A stretch of 64,000 bases of DNA from CADCVT01 sp035940955 (GTDB taxonomy: Bacteria; Actinomycetota; Thermoleophilia; Solirubrobacterales; Solirubrobacteraceae): contig DASZEJ010000174.1 of assembly GCA_035940955.1 (NCBI GenBank), positions 1-64,000 of the forward strand, written 5' to 3'. This document shows positions 16,421-24,470 of the stretch, one piece after another; position 1 is the stretch's first letter, and each line of letters begins with the position of its first letter. The translations under genes and the position numbers were made by a program. Below the pieces are notes generated by a model. The model saw only the letters and a program-made list of their open reading frames with translations, did not search any database and was not told where the DNA came from.

Positions 16421-17361
16421 TCCACCCGATCCCCTCCGGGACGCGCGACGTCCTGCCCGACGAGATGCGCGAGCTGCGCGCGATCTGCGACGCGATGCGC
16501 GGCGTGTTCGACCGCGAGGGCTACGGGGAGGTCGCGACGCCGTCCCTGGAGCACGAGTCGGTGCTCGCGCGCGGCGGTGCGGGCGGCGCGCTGCCGGCGT
16601 ACCGGGTCGTCGACGACCACGGCGCCGTGCTCGCGCTGCGGTCGGACATGACCGTGCCGATCGCGCGCGTCGTCGCCACGCGGTACGCCGCCGCGGAGCC
16701 CCCGCTGCGCTTCTGCTACTTCGCCAACGCGTTCCGCGGCGTGCGCCCGCACCGCGGTCAGCAGCGCGAGTTCCTCCAAGCGGGGGTCGAGCTGGTCGGC
16801 GCGCCGGGGCCGGAGGGGACCGCGGAGGCGCTGCGGGTGCTGTGCGCCGCGCTCGACGCGACCGGGCTGCAGCACTACCGCATCGGGGTCGGCGACGCGT
16901 CGCTGTACCCGGGGCTGCTGGCGCGGGCGGGGGTGCCGGAGGGCGCGCGCCCGGCGATCCTGCACGAGCTGGCGACGCGCGACTTCGTCGGGCTCGAGCG
17001 CGAGCTGCGCGCGCTCCAGCTGAGCGCGGAGGACCGCGAGCGGCTGCTCGCCGTGCCGCAGGTCCGGGGAGGCGAGGAGGTGCTCGGCGAGGACGCCGCC
17101 GGGCTGCGCGGCGTCGTCGCGCTGCTGCCGGCCGCGGTGCGCGCGCGGGTGATCTTCGACCTCGGCCTCGTGCGCGACCTCGACTACTACACGGGCGCGG
17201 TGTTCGAGGTCTACGACCCGGGGCTCGGCCAGCCGATCGGCGGCGGCGGGCGCTACGACGACCTGCTCGGCCGGTTCGGGCGGCCTTTGCCCGCGGTCGG
17301 CTTCGCGCTGACCGTCGACTCGCTGCACGTCGCGCTCACCGGCGAGGAGCGGCTGGCGTGA
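16417..17361 (+). CDS. hisZ: ATP phosphoribosyltransferase regulatory subunit
   Basis: A 314-residue HisRS paralog lacking the anticodon-binding domain. It keeps the class II core (MTVPIARVVATRY, CYFANAFRGVRPHRG, RDLDYYTGAVFEVY), but such proteins do not charge tRNA. They bind the short HisG to form the HisZG octamer and carry the histidine feedback site. The GTG overlaps the hisS stop (GTGA) and the gene's stop overlaps the start of hisG, which has the short form that needs HisZ. The assignment is therefore supported both by sequence and by neighbours. Confidence 0.9.
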   Translation: MIHPIPSGTRDVLPDEMRELRAICDAMRGVFDREGYGEVATPSLEHESVLARGGAGGALPAYRVVDDHGAVLALRSDMTVPIARVVATRYAAAEPPLRFCYFANAFRGVRPHRGQQREFLQAGVELVGAPGPEGTAEALRVLCAALDATGLQHYRIGVGDASLYPGLLARAGVPEGARPAILHELATRDFVGLERELRALQLSAEDRERLLAVPQVRGGEEVLGEDAAGLRGVVALLPAAVRARVIFDLGLVRDLDYYTGAVFEVYDPGLGQPIGGGGRYDDLLGRFGRPLPAVGFALTVDSLHVALTGEERLA

Positions 17362-18008
17362 GCGGCCTGAACGGGCTGCGGATCGCGGTGCCGCGCGGGG
17401 CGCTGCTGCGCGAGACGCTCGACCTGCTCGATCGGCTGGGCGTCGACACCGCCGAGGTGCGGTCCAACGACCGCAGGCTGCTGTTCGACGAGGCCGGCAT
17501 CGTCACGATGCGCCCGAGCGACGTGCCGACGTACGTCGAGGCGGGCGCCGCCGACCTCGGGATCACGGGCAAGGACGTGCTCGTCGAGCAGGCCGAGCGC
17601 GAGGTGTACGAGCTGCACGACCTCGGCTTCGGGCGCTGCCGGATGGTGCTGGCGACGGCGGCCGGGCCCGACCCGGCGGCGGAGGCGCTGCGCCGGCTCG
17701 GCATGGTCCGCGTCGCGACGAAGTACCCGAAGCTCTCGGCCGCCTACTTCGAGCGGACCGGCCGCCAGGCGGAGATCGTCGAGGTCAAGGGGTCGGTCGA
17801 GCTCGCGCCGCTGACCGGCCTGGCGGAGGCGATCGTCGACCTCACCGCGACCGGGACGACGCTGCGCGAGAACGGGCTGGTCGAGCGCGAGACGCTGTTC
17901 GAGGCGACCGCGCGGCTGATCGCCAACCCGGTCGCCCACAAGCTGAAGGCGGCGGCGATCGACGAGCTGCTTGCGCGCGTGCGCAGCGGGGAGAATGCGC
18001 GGCCGTGA
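17358..18008 (+). CDS. hisG: ATP phosphoribosyltransferase, short form
   Basis: A 216-residue enzyme joining ATP and PRPP in the first step of histidine synthesis. It starts LRIAVPRGALLRETLDLL, has GADLGITGKDVLVE and the PRPP loop IVDLTATGTTLRENGL. At about 215 residues it lacks the C-terminal regulatory domain of the long form, so regulation depends on HisZ encoded just upstream. It starts at GTG 17358 with a 4-nt overlap. Confidence 0.96.
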   Translation: MSGLNGLRIAVPRGALLRETLDLLDRLGVDTAEVRSNDRRLLFDEAGIVTMRPSDVPTYVEAGAADLGITGKDVLVEQAEREVYELHDLGFGRCRMVLATAAGPDPAAEALRRLGMVRVATKYPKLSAAYFERTGRQAEIVEVKGSVELAPLTGLAEAIVDLTATGTTLRENGLVERETLFEATARLIANPVAHKLKAAAIDELLARVRSGENARP

Positions 18009-18628
18009 TCGCGATCGTCGACTACGGCATGGGCAACCGGCGCAGCGCCGAGAAGGCGCTGGAGCGCGCCGGCGCGCGGCCGGTGCTGACCGGCGACCCG
18101 GACGCGCTGGCGCGCGCCGACGGCCTGGTCGTGCCCGGCGTCGGCGCGTTCCCCGAGGCGATGCGGCGGCTGCGCGCGGCCGGGCTCGACGAGGCGATCC
18201 GCGAGCGGGCGGCCGCCGGCGTGCCGGTGCTCGGGCTCTGCCTCGGGATGCAGCTGCTGTTCGACTCGTCCGACGAGCACGAGGGCGAGCGCGGGCTCGG
18301 GCTGCTGCGGGGCCACGTCGCGGCGCTCGACGCCCGCGACCTGAAGCTGCCGCACATCGGCTGGAACATGGTCCGCTGGACGCGCCCGTCGCCCCTGATC
18401 GAGGGGCTCCCGGCGGAGGCGGCCTTCTACCACGTGCACTCGTTCGCGCCGGTGCCGGAGGACGAGTCGGTCGTGCTGGGCGTCGGCGAGTACGGCGCGC
18501 CGTTCGTGGCGTTCGTCGAGCGCGGCAACGTGTTCGGCGCCCAGTCGCACCCCGAGAAGTCGTCGGCGAACGGCCTGCGGGTCCTCGGCAACTTCGTGCG
18601 CGCCTGCCGCGGGGTGGCCGCGGCGTGA
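18005..18628 (+). CDS. hisH: Imidazole glycerol phosphate synthase glutaminase subunit
   Basis: A 207-residue class I glutamine amidotransferase that feeds ammonia to HisF. The nucleophile Cys is in VLGLCLGMQLLF, and the His/Glu pair is in AQSHPEKSS. The start IAIVDYGMGN is typical. GTG 18005 overlaps the hisG stop. It is encoded two genes before hisF, its partner, with hisA between. Confidence 0.96.
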   Translation: MIAIVDYGMGNRRSAEKALERAGARPVLTGDPDALARADGLVVPGVGAFPEAMRRLRAAGLDEAIRERAAAGVPVLGLCLGMQLLFDSSDEHEGERGLGLLRGHVAALDARDLKLPHIGWNMVRWTRPSPLIEGLPAEAAFYHVHSFAPVPEDESVVLGVGEYGAPFVAFVERGNVFGAQSHPEKSSANGLRVLGNFVRACRGVAAA

Positions 18629-19353
18629 TCCTCTATCCCGCGGTCGACGTCTTCGAGGGTCAGGCGGTGCGGCTCGCGCAGGGCTCCTTCGACGAGCGCA
18701 CCGTGTACCGCGACAGCCCGCTGGAGGCCGCGCGGGCGTGGGTCGATGCGGGGGCGCGGTGGCTGCACGTCGTCGACCTCGACGGGGCGCGCAGCGGGAC
18801 GCCGCAGTCGCTCGGCCACCTGGAGCGGATCGCGGGCGAGCTGCCGGTCCCGGTGCAGTACGGCGGCGGGCTGCGGTCGCTGCCGGCGGTGCGCGACGCG
18901 CTGCGGGCGGGCGCGACGCGGGTCATCCTCGGGACCGCGGCGTACACCGACGTCGACTTCCTCGACGACGTGCTGGCCGCCTACTCCGACCGCGTCGTCG
19001 TGTCGGTCGACGCCCGCGGGGGGCACGTCACCACCGCGGGCTGGACCGAGACCACGCAGATGCCGGCCGACGACGTGATCCGGCGGCTGGCCGCGCGCGG
19101 CGTCAAGCAGTTCGTGTACTCGAACGTCGACCGGGACGGGATGCTGTCGGGGATCGACCTCGACGAGGTGCGGCGGATCGCCGAGGTGGTTCGGGGGCGG
19201 TTCCTGTACTCGGGCGGCGTCGGGTCGCTGGCGGACCTCGAGGGGCTCGTCGAGCTGCGGCAGGTCAACCTGGCCGGCGTGATCGTGGGCAAGGCGCTGT
19301 ACGAGGGCGCGTTCTCGGTCGCCGAGGCGCAGGCCGTGCTGGACCGGGCCTGA
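18625..19353 (+). CDS. hisA: Phosphoribosylformimino-5-aminoimidazole carboxamide ribotide isomerase
   Basis: A 242-residue TIM barrel catalysing the Amadori rearrangement of ProFAR to PRFAR. The catalytic Asp of strand 1 is in YPAVDVFEG and the second in SNVDRDGMLSG; phosphate loops are YGGGLRS and YSGGVGSL. The gene overlaps hisH by 4 nt and hisF by 1 nt. In some actinobacteria this gene is bifunctional with TrpF (PriA); the window does not show whether that holds here. Confidence 0.95.
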   Translation: MILYPAVDVFEGQAVRLAQGSFDERTVYRDSPLEAARAWVDAGARWLHVVDLDGARSGTPQSLGHLERIAGELPVPVQYGGGLRSLPAVRDALRAGATRVILGTAAYTDVDFLDDVLAAYSDRVVVSVDARGGHVTTAGWTETTQMPADDVIRRLAARGVKQFVYSNVDRDGMLSGIDLDEVRRIAEVVRGRFLYSGGVGSLADLEGLVELRQVNLAGVIVGKALYEGAFSVAEAQAVLDRA

Positions 19354-20114
19354 TGCACCTGAAGCGCGTCATCCCGTGCCTCGACGTCGACGCCGGCCGG
19401 GTCGTCAAGGGCACGAACTTCGTGGACATCCGCGACGCGGGCGACCCGGTCGAGCTGGCCGAGCGCTACGACCGCGAGGGGGCCGACGAGCTGGTGTTCC
19501 TCGACATCACGGCGACCTCCGACAGGCGGGCGACGATGGTCGACCTCGCGCGGCGGACGGCGGACAACGTCTTCGTCCCGTTCACGATCGGGGGCGGGCT
19601 GCGGTCGGTCGCCGACGCGCAGGCGGTGCTCGACGCGGGCGCCGACAAGGTGTCGGTGAACTCCGCCGCGGTCGCGCGGCCGGAGCTGATCGACGAGCTG
19701 GCGAACGTGTTCGGCGCGCAGTGCGTGGTGCTGGCGATCGACGCGAAGCGGGTCGCCACGGGCTCGTGGGAGGTCCACGTCGCGGGCGGGCGGACGCCGA
19801 CAGGGCGCGACGCGGTCGCCTGGGCGCAGGAGGGGGTCGCACGGGGAGCGGGGGAGATCCTGCTGACGTCGATGGACCGCGACGGCACGAACGCCGGCTA
19901 CGACCTCGAGCTGACGCGGGCGGTGAGCGCGGCCGTGGGGGTCCCCGTGATCGCGTCGGGCGGGGCCGGGACGCTGGAGCACATGGTCGAGGCGCTGCGG
20001 GCGGGGGCCGACGCGGCGCTCGTCGCCTCGCTGTTCCACTTCGGGAAGTACTCGATCGCCGAGGCGAAGGAGGCGCTGGCCGCAGCCGGGGTGGCGGTGC
20101 GGCCGGTGGGTTGA
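19353..20114 (+). CDS. hisF: Imidazole glycerol phosphate synthase cyclase subunit
   Basis: A 253-residue TIM barrel that turns PRFAR plus ammonia into IGP and AICAR. The catalytic Asp of strand 1 is in IPCLDVDAGRVVKG and the second in LAIDAKR; the phosphate loops are IGGGLRS and SGGAGT. Its ATG overlaps the hisA stop by one base (TGATG). It ends the his chain; hisB, hisC, hisD, hisE and hisI are not in the window. Confidence 0.97.
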   Translation: MHLKRVIPCLDVDAGRVVKGTNFVDIRDAGDPVELAERYDREGADELVFLDITATSDRRATMVDLARRTADNVFVPFTIGGGLRSVADAQAVLDAGADKVSVNSAAVARPELIDELANVFGAQCVVLAIDAKRVATGSWEVHVAGGRTPTGRDAVAWAQEGVARGAGEILLTSMDRDGTNAGYDLELTRAVSAAVGVPVIASGGAGTLEHMVEALRAGADAALVASLFHFGKYSIAEAKEALAAAGVAVRPVG

Positions 20115-20229
20115 GGCTCCGGGGCTCGGCGCTGGCCGCGGCGCCGCGCCGCGCCGCGCCGGACCCTCCGCCGAGCGGGGCCGGCGCCCCCACGCCGGAC
20201 GCTCCGCCGGGCGGTGCGAGGATGCCGGC
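20115..20229. other. Intergenic GC-rich stretch
   Basis: This 115-nt gap holds a run of GCCGC/GCCGGAC repeats, with CCGGACxCTCCGCCG repeated near 20160-20210. No gene, promoter box or T-run terminator is visible. Confidence 0.4.
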
Positions 20230-21420
20230 ATGGAGCCCGAGCGCGTCGTCGAGCGGTTGGTCGAGCTGGAGCACGGCGAGCGGCTGCTCGGCGCGCTCGA
20301 CGGCCTCTCCGGCCTGTACGTCGTCGGCGGCGCGGTGCGCGACCTGCTGCTCGGGCGCGAGCCGCGGGACATCGACCTCGTGGCCGAGTCCGACGGGCCG
20401 GCGGTGGCGGCGGAGCTGGCGCGGCGGCTCGGTGCGCCGGCCCCGCTCGTGCACGACCGCTTCGGGACCGCGAGCGTGGACGGCGCGGGGATCAACGTCG
20501 CGACGGCGCGGGCGGAGTCCTACCCGCGGCCGGGCGCGCTGCCCGTCGTGCGGGCGGGATCGATCGACGAGGACATGGCGCGGCGCGACTTCACGGCGAA
20601 CGCGATCGCGGTCGGGGTCTCGGCGGACCGGCGCGGCGCGGTCCACGCGGTGCCGGACGCCCTCGACGACGTGGCCGCGCGGCGCCTGCGCGTGCTGCAC
20701 GACGGCAGCTTCCTCGACGACCCGACGCGGCTCGTGCGGCTCGCCCGGTACGCGGCGCGGCTGGGCTTCTCGGTCGAGGACCGGACCGCCCTGCTCGCGC
20801 GCCAGGCGTTCGCGGCCGGGGCGCCGGAGACGGCCGGGCGGGCGCGGATGGGCGCCGAGCTGCTGCTCGCGGTGCGCGAGCCGGACCCGGTCGCGCCGCT
20901 GCTCGCGCTGCGCTCGCTGGCCGGCGACGCGCCGCTCGACCCCGGGCTGGAGGTGGACGAGGCGGTGCTGCGGCGCGCGGCGGCGCTGCTGCCCGGCGAC
21001 CCGCTCGTCGTCCTTGCGGCCGCCGCGCGCAACGTCCCGCGCGACCGGCTGCGCGAGTGGCTGACCGACGTCCACCTCTCCGCCGCCGCGCCGGTCCTCG
21101 ACGCCGCCACCGACCCCGCGGCGCTCGCCACGGCGATGCGCGACGCCGCCCGGCCGTCCGACCTCTGGCGCCTGCTGCGCCGCCGCACGCCGCAGGCCGT
21201 CGCAGTCGCGGGCGCCCTCGGCGCCGAGGAGCCGGCCCGCCGGTGGCTCGAGGAGCTGCGCGGCGTCCGGCTCTCGATCGGCGGCGACGACCTGATCGCC
21301 GCCGGCATCCCGGAGGGGCCGGAGATCGGGCGCCGGCTCGACGCGGCGATGGCGCGCAAGCTCGACGACGGGCTCGCGACGCGCGAGGAGGAGCTGGCGG
21401 CGGCGCTGGACGCGGAGTGA
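20230..21420 (+). CDS. CCA tRNA nucleotidyltransferase / poly(A) polymerase family protein
   Basis: A 396-residue class II nucleotidyltransferase. The head domain has GGAVRDLLLG at residues 33-42, followed by the metal Asp pair in RDIDLVAES, RRDFTANAIAV, and the neck helix DDPTRLVRLARYAARLGF. These match tRNA CCA-adding enzymes and related poly(A) polymerases; the two cannot be told apart here. There is no HD domain in the C-terminal half. ATG 20230 has no strong Shine-Dalgarno. Confidence 0.87.
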   Translation: MEPERVVERLVELEHGERLLGALDGLSGLYVVGGAVRDLLLGREPRDIDLVAESDGPAVAAELARRLGAPAPLVHDRFGTASVDGAGINVATARAESYPRPGALPVVRAGSIDEDMARRDFTANAIAVGVSADRRGAVHAVPDALDDVAARRLRVLHDGSFLDDPTRLVRLARYAARLGFSVEDRTALLARQAFAAGAPETAGRARMGAELLLAVREPDPVAPLLALRSLAGDAPLDPGLEVDEAVLRRAAALLPGDPLVVLAAAARNVPRDRLREWLTDVHLSAAAPVLDAATDPAALATAMRDAARPSDLWRLLRRRTPQAVAVAGALGAEEPARRWLEELRGVRLSIGGDDLIAAGIPEGPEIGRRLDAAMARKLDDGLATREEELAAALDAE

Positions 21421-21524
21421 CGGCGCGGAGGGCTCGGCGGGCGGCGCGCCGCGCCGCCGCGCCGCCGCGCCGCCGCGCCGCTCCGCGCTCCTCGCTCCGC
21501 TCCGACGGGCGCCGCCCGCGCGGC
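21421..21524. repeat. GCCGCCGCG-type microsatellite between the CCA-type gene and pgeF
   Basis: A 9-bp unit (GCCGCCGCG) repeats about four times near 21447-21482, embedded in a GC-only stretch. It is not coding as far as I can see. Confidence 0.6.
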
Positions 21525-21530
21525 TAGCAT
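21525..21530 (+). promoter_or_regulatory. Candidate -10 box (TAGCAT), leaderless-type
   Basis: TAGCAT ends 10 nt before ATG 21541. Confidence 0.42.
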
Positions 21531-21540
21531 CCGCCGCCCG

Positions 21541-22257
21541 ATGCCGGCGACGACGACCACCCTTCCCGCTCCCTTCACATGGGCCGGCGAGCACGTCGGG
21601 ATCGACCTGCCGCACGGCGCGAAGGCGGTGTTCACGACGCGCCGCGGGGGCGTGTCGGACCCGCCGTTCGACACGCTGAACCTCGGCCGCTGGACCGACG
21701 ACGACCCCGCCGCAATCGACGAGAACCGGGAGCGGCTGCTGGGGCTGATCGGGGTGCGGCGTGTCGCGTTCGGCCGGCAGGTGCACGGCGCGGCCGTGGT
21801 GCGCGACGGCGCCGAGCTGGTCGAGGCCGACGCCCAGGTCGTCACCGAGCGCGGCGTCGGGGCGATGGTGCTCACCGCGGACTGCCTTCCGATCGCGCTC
21901 GCTGCGCCCGGGGCCGCCGGGATGGTCCACGCGGGCTGGCGGGGGATCGCCGCCGGCGTCGTCGAGGCTGCCGTCCGGGAGGCCGGGGCGGTGCAGGCCG
22001 CGGCGATCGGGCCGTGCGCCCGCGGGTGCTGCTACGAGGTCGGCGACGAGGTTCGCGCCGCGCTCGGCGTCGAGCCCGCGGGCGGGCCGGCGCTCGTCGA
22101 CCTGTCGGCGATCGCGCGCGAGCGGCTGCGGGCGGCGGGCGTCGGGACGGTCCACGACAGCGGGCTGTGCACGATGTGCAGCGACGCGTCGCTCTTCTTC
22201 TCCCACCGGCGCGACGGGGGTCGCACGGGCCGGCAGGCCGGGGTCGCGTGGCGCTGA
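21541..22257 (+). CDS. pgeF: Peptidoglycan editing factor PgeF / multicopper polyphenol oxidase family
   Basis: A 238-residue protein of the YfiH/YlmD/PgeF family. The metal ligands are visible as RQVHGAAVV (His), LTADCLPIAL (Cys) and VHAGWRGI (His). In E. coli this amidase removes mis-incorporated serine from muropeptide precursors; related proteins have laccase or purine nucleosidase activity. Its position before yggS and sepF is the usual division-cluster setting, although ftsZ is not in the window. It overlaps the next gene by 10 nt. Confidence 0.9.
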   Translation: MPATTTTLPAPFTWAGEHVGIDLPHGAKAVFTTRRGGVSDPPFDTLNLGRWTDDDPAAIDENRERLLGLIGVRRVAFGRQVHGAAVVRDGAELVEADAQVVTERGVGAMVLTADCLPIALAAPGAAGMVHAGWRGIAAGVVEAAVREAGAVQAAAIGPCARGCCYEVGDEVRAALGVEPAGGPALVDLSAIARERLRAAGVGTVHDSGLCTMCSDASLFFSHRRDGGRTGRQAGVAWR

Positions 22258-22895
22258 CGGCCGAGCGCGTGCGCGCCAACCTCGCCGAGGTGCGCGACGA
22301 GATCGCCGCGGCCGCGCGGCGGGCGGGCCGCGACCCGGCCGGCGTCGAGATCGTCGCCGCGGTCAAGTACGTCGCGCTGGAGGACCTCGGCGCGCTCGCC
22401 GAGGCGGGCGTCGCCACCGTCGCCGAGAACCGGGCGCAGGAGCTGGAGCGCAAGTCGGCCGCCCACTCGGACGCCTTCACATGGGACTTCATCGGCCAGC
22501 TCCAGTCGCGCAAGGTGCGGACGATCGCGCCGCTCGCCCGGCGCATCCACTCGGTGGCGAGCGACAGCGCGCTGAAGGAGCTGCGCAAGCACGCGCGGCC
22601 GGGGCTCGAGTTCCTCGTCGAGGTGAACATCGCGGGGGAGGAGGGCAAGGCCGGCATCGCGCCGGACGAGCTGGGTGCCTTCATCGACCGGGCGCCCTTT
22701 CCGCCGGTCGGCCTGATGACGATGCCGCCGCTCGCCGAGAGGCCCGAGGACAGCCGCCGGTGGTTCGCCGCGCTGCGGGAGCTGGCCGAGCGCCATGGGC
22801 TGGCGCACCTGTCGATGGGGACGACGCAGGACTTCGCGGTCGCCGTGGAGGAGGGCGCGACGATGGTGCGGATCGGGTCGCGGCTGTACGGCTGA
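22248..22895 (+). CDS. PLP homeostasis protein (YggS/PROSC family)
   Basis: A 215-residue alanine-racemase-like single TIM barrel that binds pyridoxal phosphate without catalysis. The PLP Lys is in VEIVAAVKYVALEDL, followed by VAENRAQEL, WDFIGQLQSRKV and the C-terminal SMGTTQDFAVAVEEGATMVR with RIGSRLYG. The usual motif SMGMSxDF is SMGTTQDF here. GTG 22248 overlaps pgeF by 10 nt, so the pair is co-translated. Confidence 0.93.
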   Translation: MALTAERVRANLAEVRDEIAAAARRAGRDPAGVEIVAAVKYVALEDLGALAEAGVATVAENRAQELERKSAAHSDAFTWDFIGQLQSRKVRTIAPLARRIHSVASDSALKELRKHARPGLEFLVEVNIAGEEGKAGIAPDELGAFIDRAPFPPVGLMTMPPLAERPEDSRRWFAALRELAERHGLAHLSMGTTQDFAVAVEEGATMVRIGSRLYG

Positions 22896-22980
22896 CGCGG
22901 TTTTTTCGCTCCGTGCGGTCTCGTCGCTGTGCCCGGCGGCGTGACCGACTGCTCACCGAGGGAGGGAGGACCCGCTGGCG

Positions 22981-23100
22981 ACCCGCACAACGCACCACTC
23001 GTCAGGTCGCGTCGGGGGGTGTGTCCCATTTCGTCCCGTATGGGGGGCTCAACGCAGCACACGTCCGTCGGGAGGGCGACCAGTGGTGCGTTATGCGGGT
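22981..23100. repeat. 120-bp element bounded by 19-bp inverted repeats
   Basis: Arm 22981-22999 (ACCCGCACAACGCACCACT) and arm 23082-23100 are reverse complements with one mismatch. Inner pairs GGTCGC (23006-23011) and GCGACC (23076-23081) extend the pairing. The element fills the gap between yggS and the BKACE gene and could be a small non-autonomous mobile element, a structured leader RNA or a terminator. No target duplication is obvious. Confidence 0.7.
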
Positions 23101-23128
23101 TCCGCGCGCCACACTTCCGGCCACGCCC

Positions 23129-23845
23129 ATGCCCCTCCTCCAAGCCGCGCTCAACGGCGACCGCCACCACCCCGCGACACCGCGCACGCCGAAGGACATG
23201 GCCGCCGAGGCGCGCGCGGCGGTCGCCGCCGGCGCGCGCTCCCTCCACATCCACGCCTACGACGAGGACGGCCGCGAGTCGCTCGCCCCCGAGCCGTGCG
23301 CTGCCGCACTGCGCGCCGTCCGCGCCGCCTGCCCCGGCATCGAGCTCTCGCTCACCACCTCCGCGGCCATCGAACCCGACCCCCAGCGGCGCCGCGCGCT
23401 CGTCGCCGCCTGGACCGAGCTGCCGGACCTCGTCTCGGCCAACATGGGCGAGGAGGGCATCGTCGCGCTGTGCGACCTGCTGCTCGCCCGCGGGGTCGGG
23501 ATCGAGGCGGGGCTGCTCTCGCTCGACGACGCGCACGCCTTCGTCGCCCACGGCGTCGCCTCGCGATGCACCCGCGCGCTGATCGAGCCGCTCGACCAGG
23601 AGCCCGCCGACGCGACCGCCCACGCCGCCGCGATGGAGCAGGCCCTCGCCGACGCGAAGATCGACCTCGAACAGGTCCACCACGGCGACGGGATCGCCTC
23701 CTGGGCCGTCAACCGGCGCGCCGTCGAGCGCGGCCACGGGATCCGGACCGGGCTCGAGGACACGCCCGTGCTGCCCGACGGGCGCGCCGCGGCGGGCAAC
23801 GGCGAGCTGGTCGCCGCCGCCGCAAGCCTGCTCGCGGGCCGCTGA
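23129..23845 (+). CDS. BKACE / 3-keto-5-aminohexanoate cleavage family protein (DUF849)
   Basis: A 238-residue TIM barrel. The metal site HxH is in SLHIHAYDEDGRES, and further family features are SANMGEEGIVAL, GIEAGLLSLDDA and HHGDGIASWAVNRRAVERG. These enzymes cleave beta-keto acids with acetyl-CoA; the substrate is not predictable. It is short for the family (usually 270 or more). ATG 23129 is chosen because MPLLQAALNG is the usual family start; an in-frame ATG at 23093 falls inside the inverted repeat. It interrupts the yggS-sepF order. Confidence 0.85.
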   Translation: MPLLQAALNGDRHHPATPRTPKDMAAEARAAVAAGARSLHIHAYDEDGRESLAPEPCAAALRAVRAACPGIELSLTTSAAIEPDPQRRRALVAAWTELPDLVSANMGEEGIVALCDLLLARGVGIEAGLLSLDDAHAFVAHGVASRCTRALIEPLDQEPADATAHAAAMEQALADAKIDLEQVHHGDGIASWAVNRRAVERGHGIRTGLEDTPVLPDGRAAAGNGELVAAAASLLAGR

Positions 23846-23884
23846 ATCCGGCGCCGCACCGGCAGGAATTCCGCCGCAGAGGGC

Positions 23885-23890
23885 TAACCT
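23885..23890 (+). promoter_or_regulatory. Candidate -10 box (TAACCT), leaderless-type
   Basis: TAACCT ends 9 nt before ATG 23900 of sepF. Confidence 0.48.
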
Positions 23891-23899
23891 TCGCCCAAG

Positions 23900-24442
23900 A
23901 TGGCTTTCCGCGACTCCTGGCACAAGGCGCTCGTCTACTTCGGCCTCGCCGAGGAGCGACACCACGCGTACGACGACGAGCCGGACGAGGTCGAGCCCGA
24001 GCAGGAGCTGCAGGAGAGCTACCGCGAGCGCCCGAACGTCCGCCGCCTGTCCACCCGCCGGCGCCGCGACGAGTTCGACGACATCTTCGCCGACGACGAG
24101 CCCGCGGGCCGCCCCACGGCCGTCCTGCGACCGGTGGGAGGCGGCCGCTCGCGCAACGGTGGCGACGTCCGCGTCCATCTCGTCGTCCCGAAGTCGTTCA
24201 ACGACGCCCAGCAGGTCGCCGACCGCTTCAAGGACTCGATCCCGGTGATCCTCAACCTCCAGGGCGTCGAGACCGACCTCTCCAAGCGCCTCATCGACTT
24301 CGCCAGCGGCCTCACCTACGCCCTCGACGGCGGCATGCAGCGCATCGCCGACAAGGTCTTCATGCTGACCCCGCGCAACGTCGAGATCTCGGCCGAAGAG
24401 CGGGCGCGGCTGATCGAGAAGGGCTTCTTCAACCAGTCCTGA
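23900..24442 (+). CDS. sepF: Cell division protein SepF
   Basis: A 180-residue FtsZ membrane anchor. The N-terminal amphipathic helix (MAFRDSWHKALVYFGLAE) is followed by an acidic and basic linker to about residue 95, then the SepF core VHLVVPKSFNDAQQVADRFK and RLIDFASGLTYALDGGMQRI, which dimerises and binds the FtsZ tail. In actinobacteria lacking FtsA it is the main Z-ring tether. A TAACCT box sits 9 nt upstream, so it can be transcribed on its own. Confidence 0.96.
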   Translation: MAFRDSWHKALVYFGLAEERHHAYDDEPDEVEPEQELQESYRERPNVRRLSTRRRRDEFDDIFADDEPAGRPTAVLRPVGGGRSRNGGDVRVHLVVPKSFNDAQQVADRFKDSIPVILNLQGVETDLSKRLIDFASGLTYALDGGMQRIADKVFMLTPRNVEISAEERARLIEKGFFNQS

Positions 24443-24455
24443 CGGGTCCGCCCCG

Positions 24456-24461
24456 TAGACT
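24456..24461 (+). promoter_or_regulatory. Candidate -10 box (TAGACT), leaderless-type
   Basis: TAGACT ends 9 nt before ATG 24471 of proC. Confidence 0.48.
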
Positions 24462-24470
24462 CCGGCGCCG

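Noticed and set aside
13060..17361. Very long plus-strand open frame of about 1430 codons across murA, hisS and hisZ
   Set aside because: In most of its length it is a shadow of genes in other frames: Arg/Ala-rich with no domain. Only its last part, from 16417, is real (hisZ).
16417..17361. Second histidyl-tRNA synthetase
   Set aside because: It lacks the C-terminal anticodon domain and sits directly before short HisG, so HisZ is the better call.
22896..22980. T-run after yggS (TTTTTT near 22901) as a terminator
   Set aside because: No strong stem precedes it; the preceding GC stretch does not pair well.
23093..23128. Upstream ATG 23093 as the start of the BKACE gene
   Set aside because: It would begin inside the inverted-repeat arm and add twelve residues not typical of the family; ATG 23129 gives the usual start.
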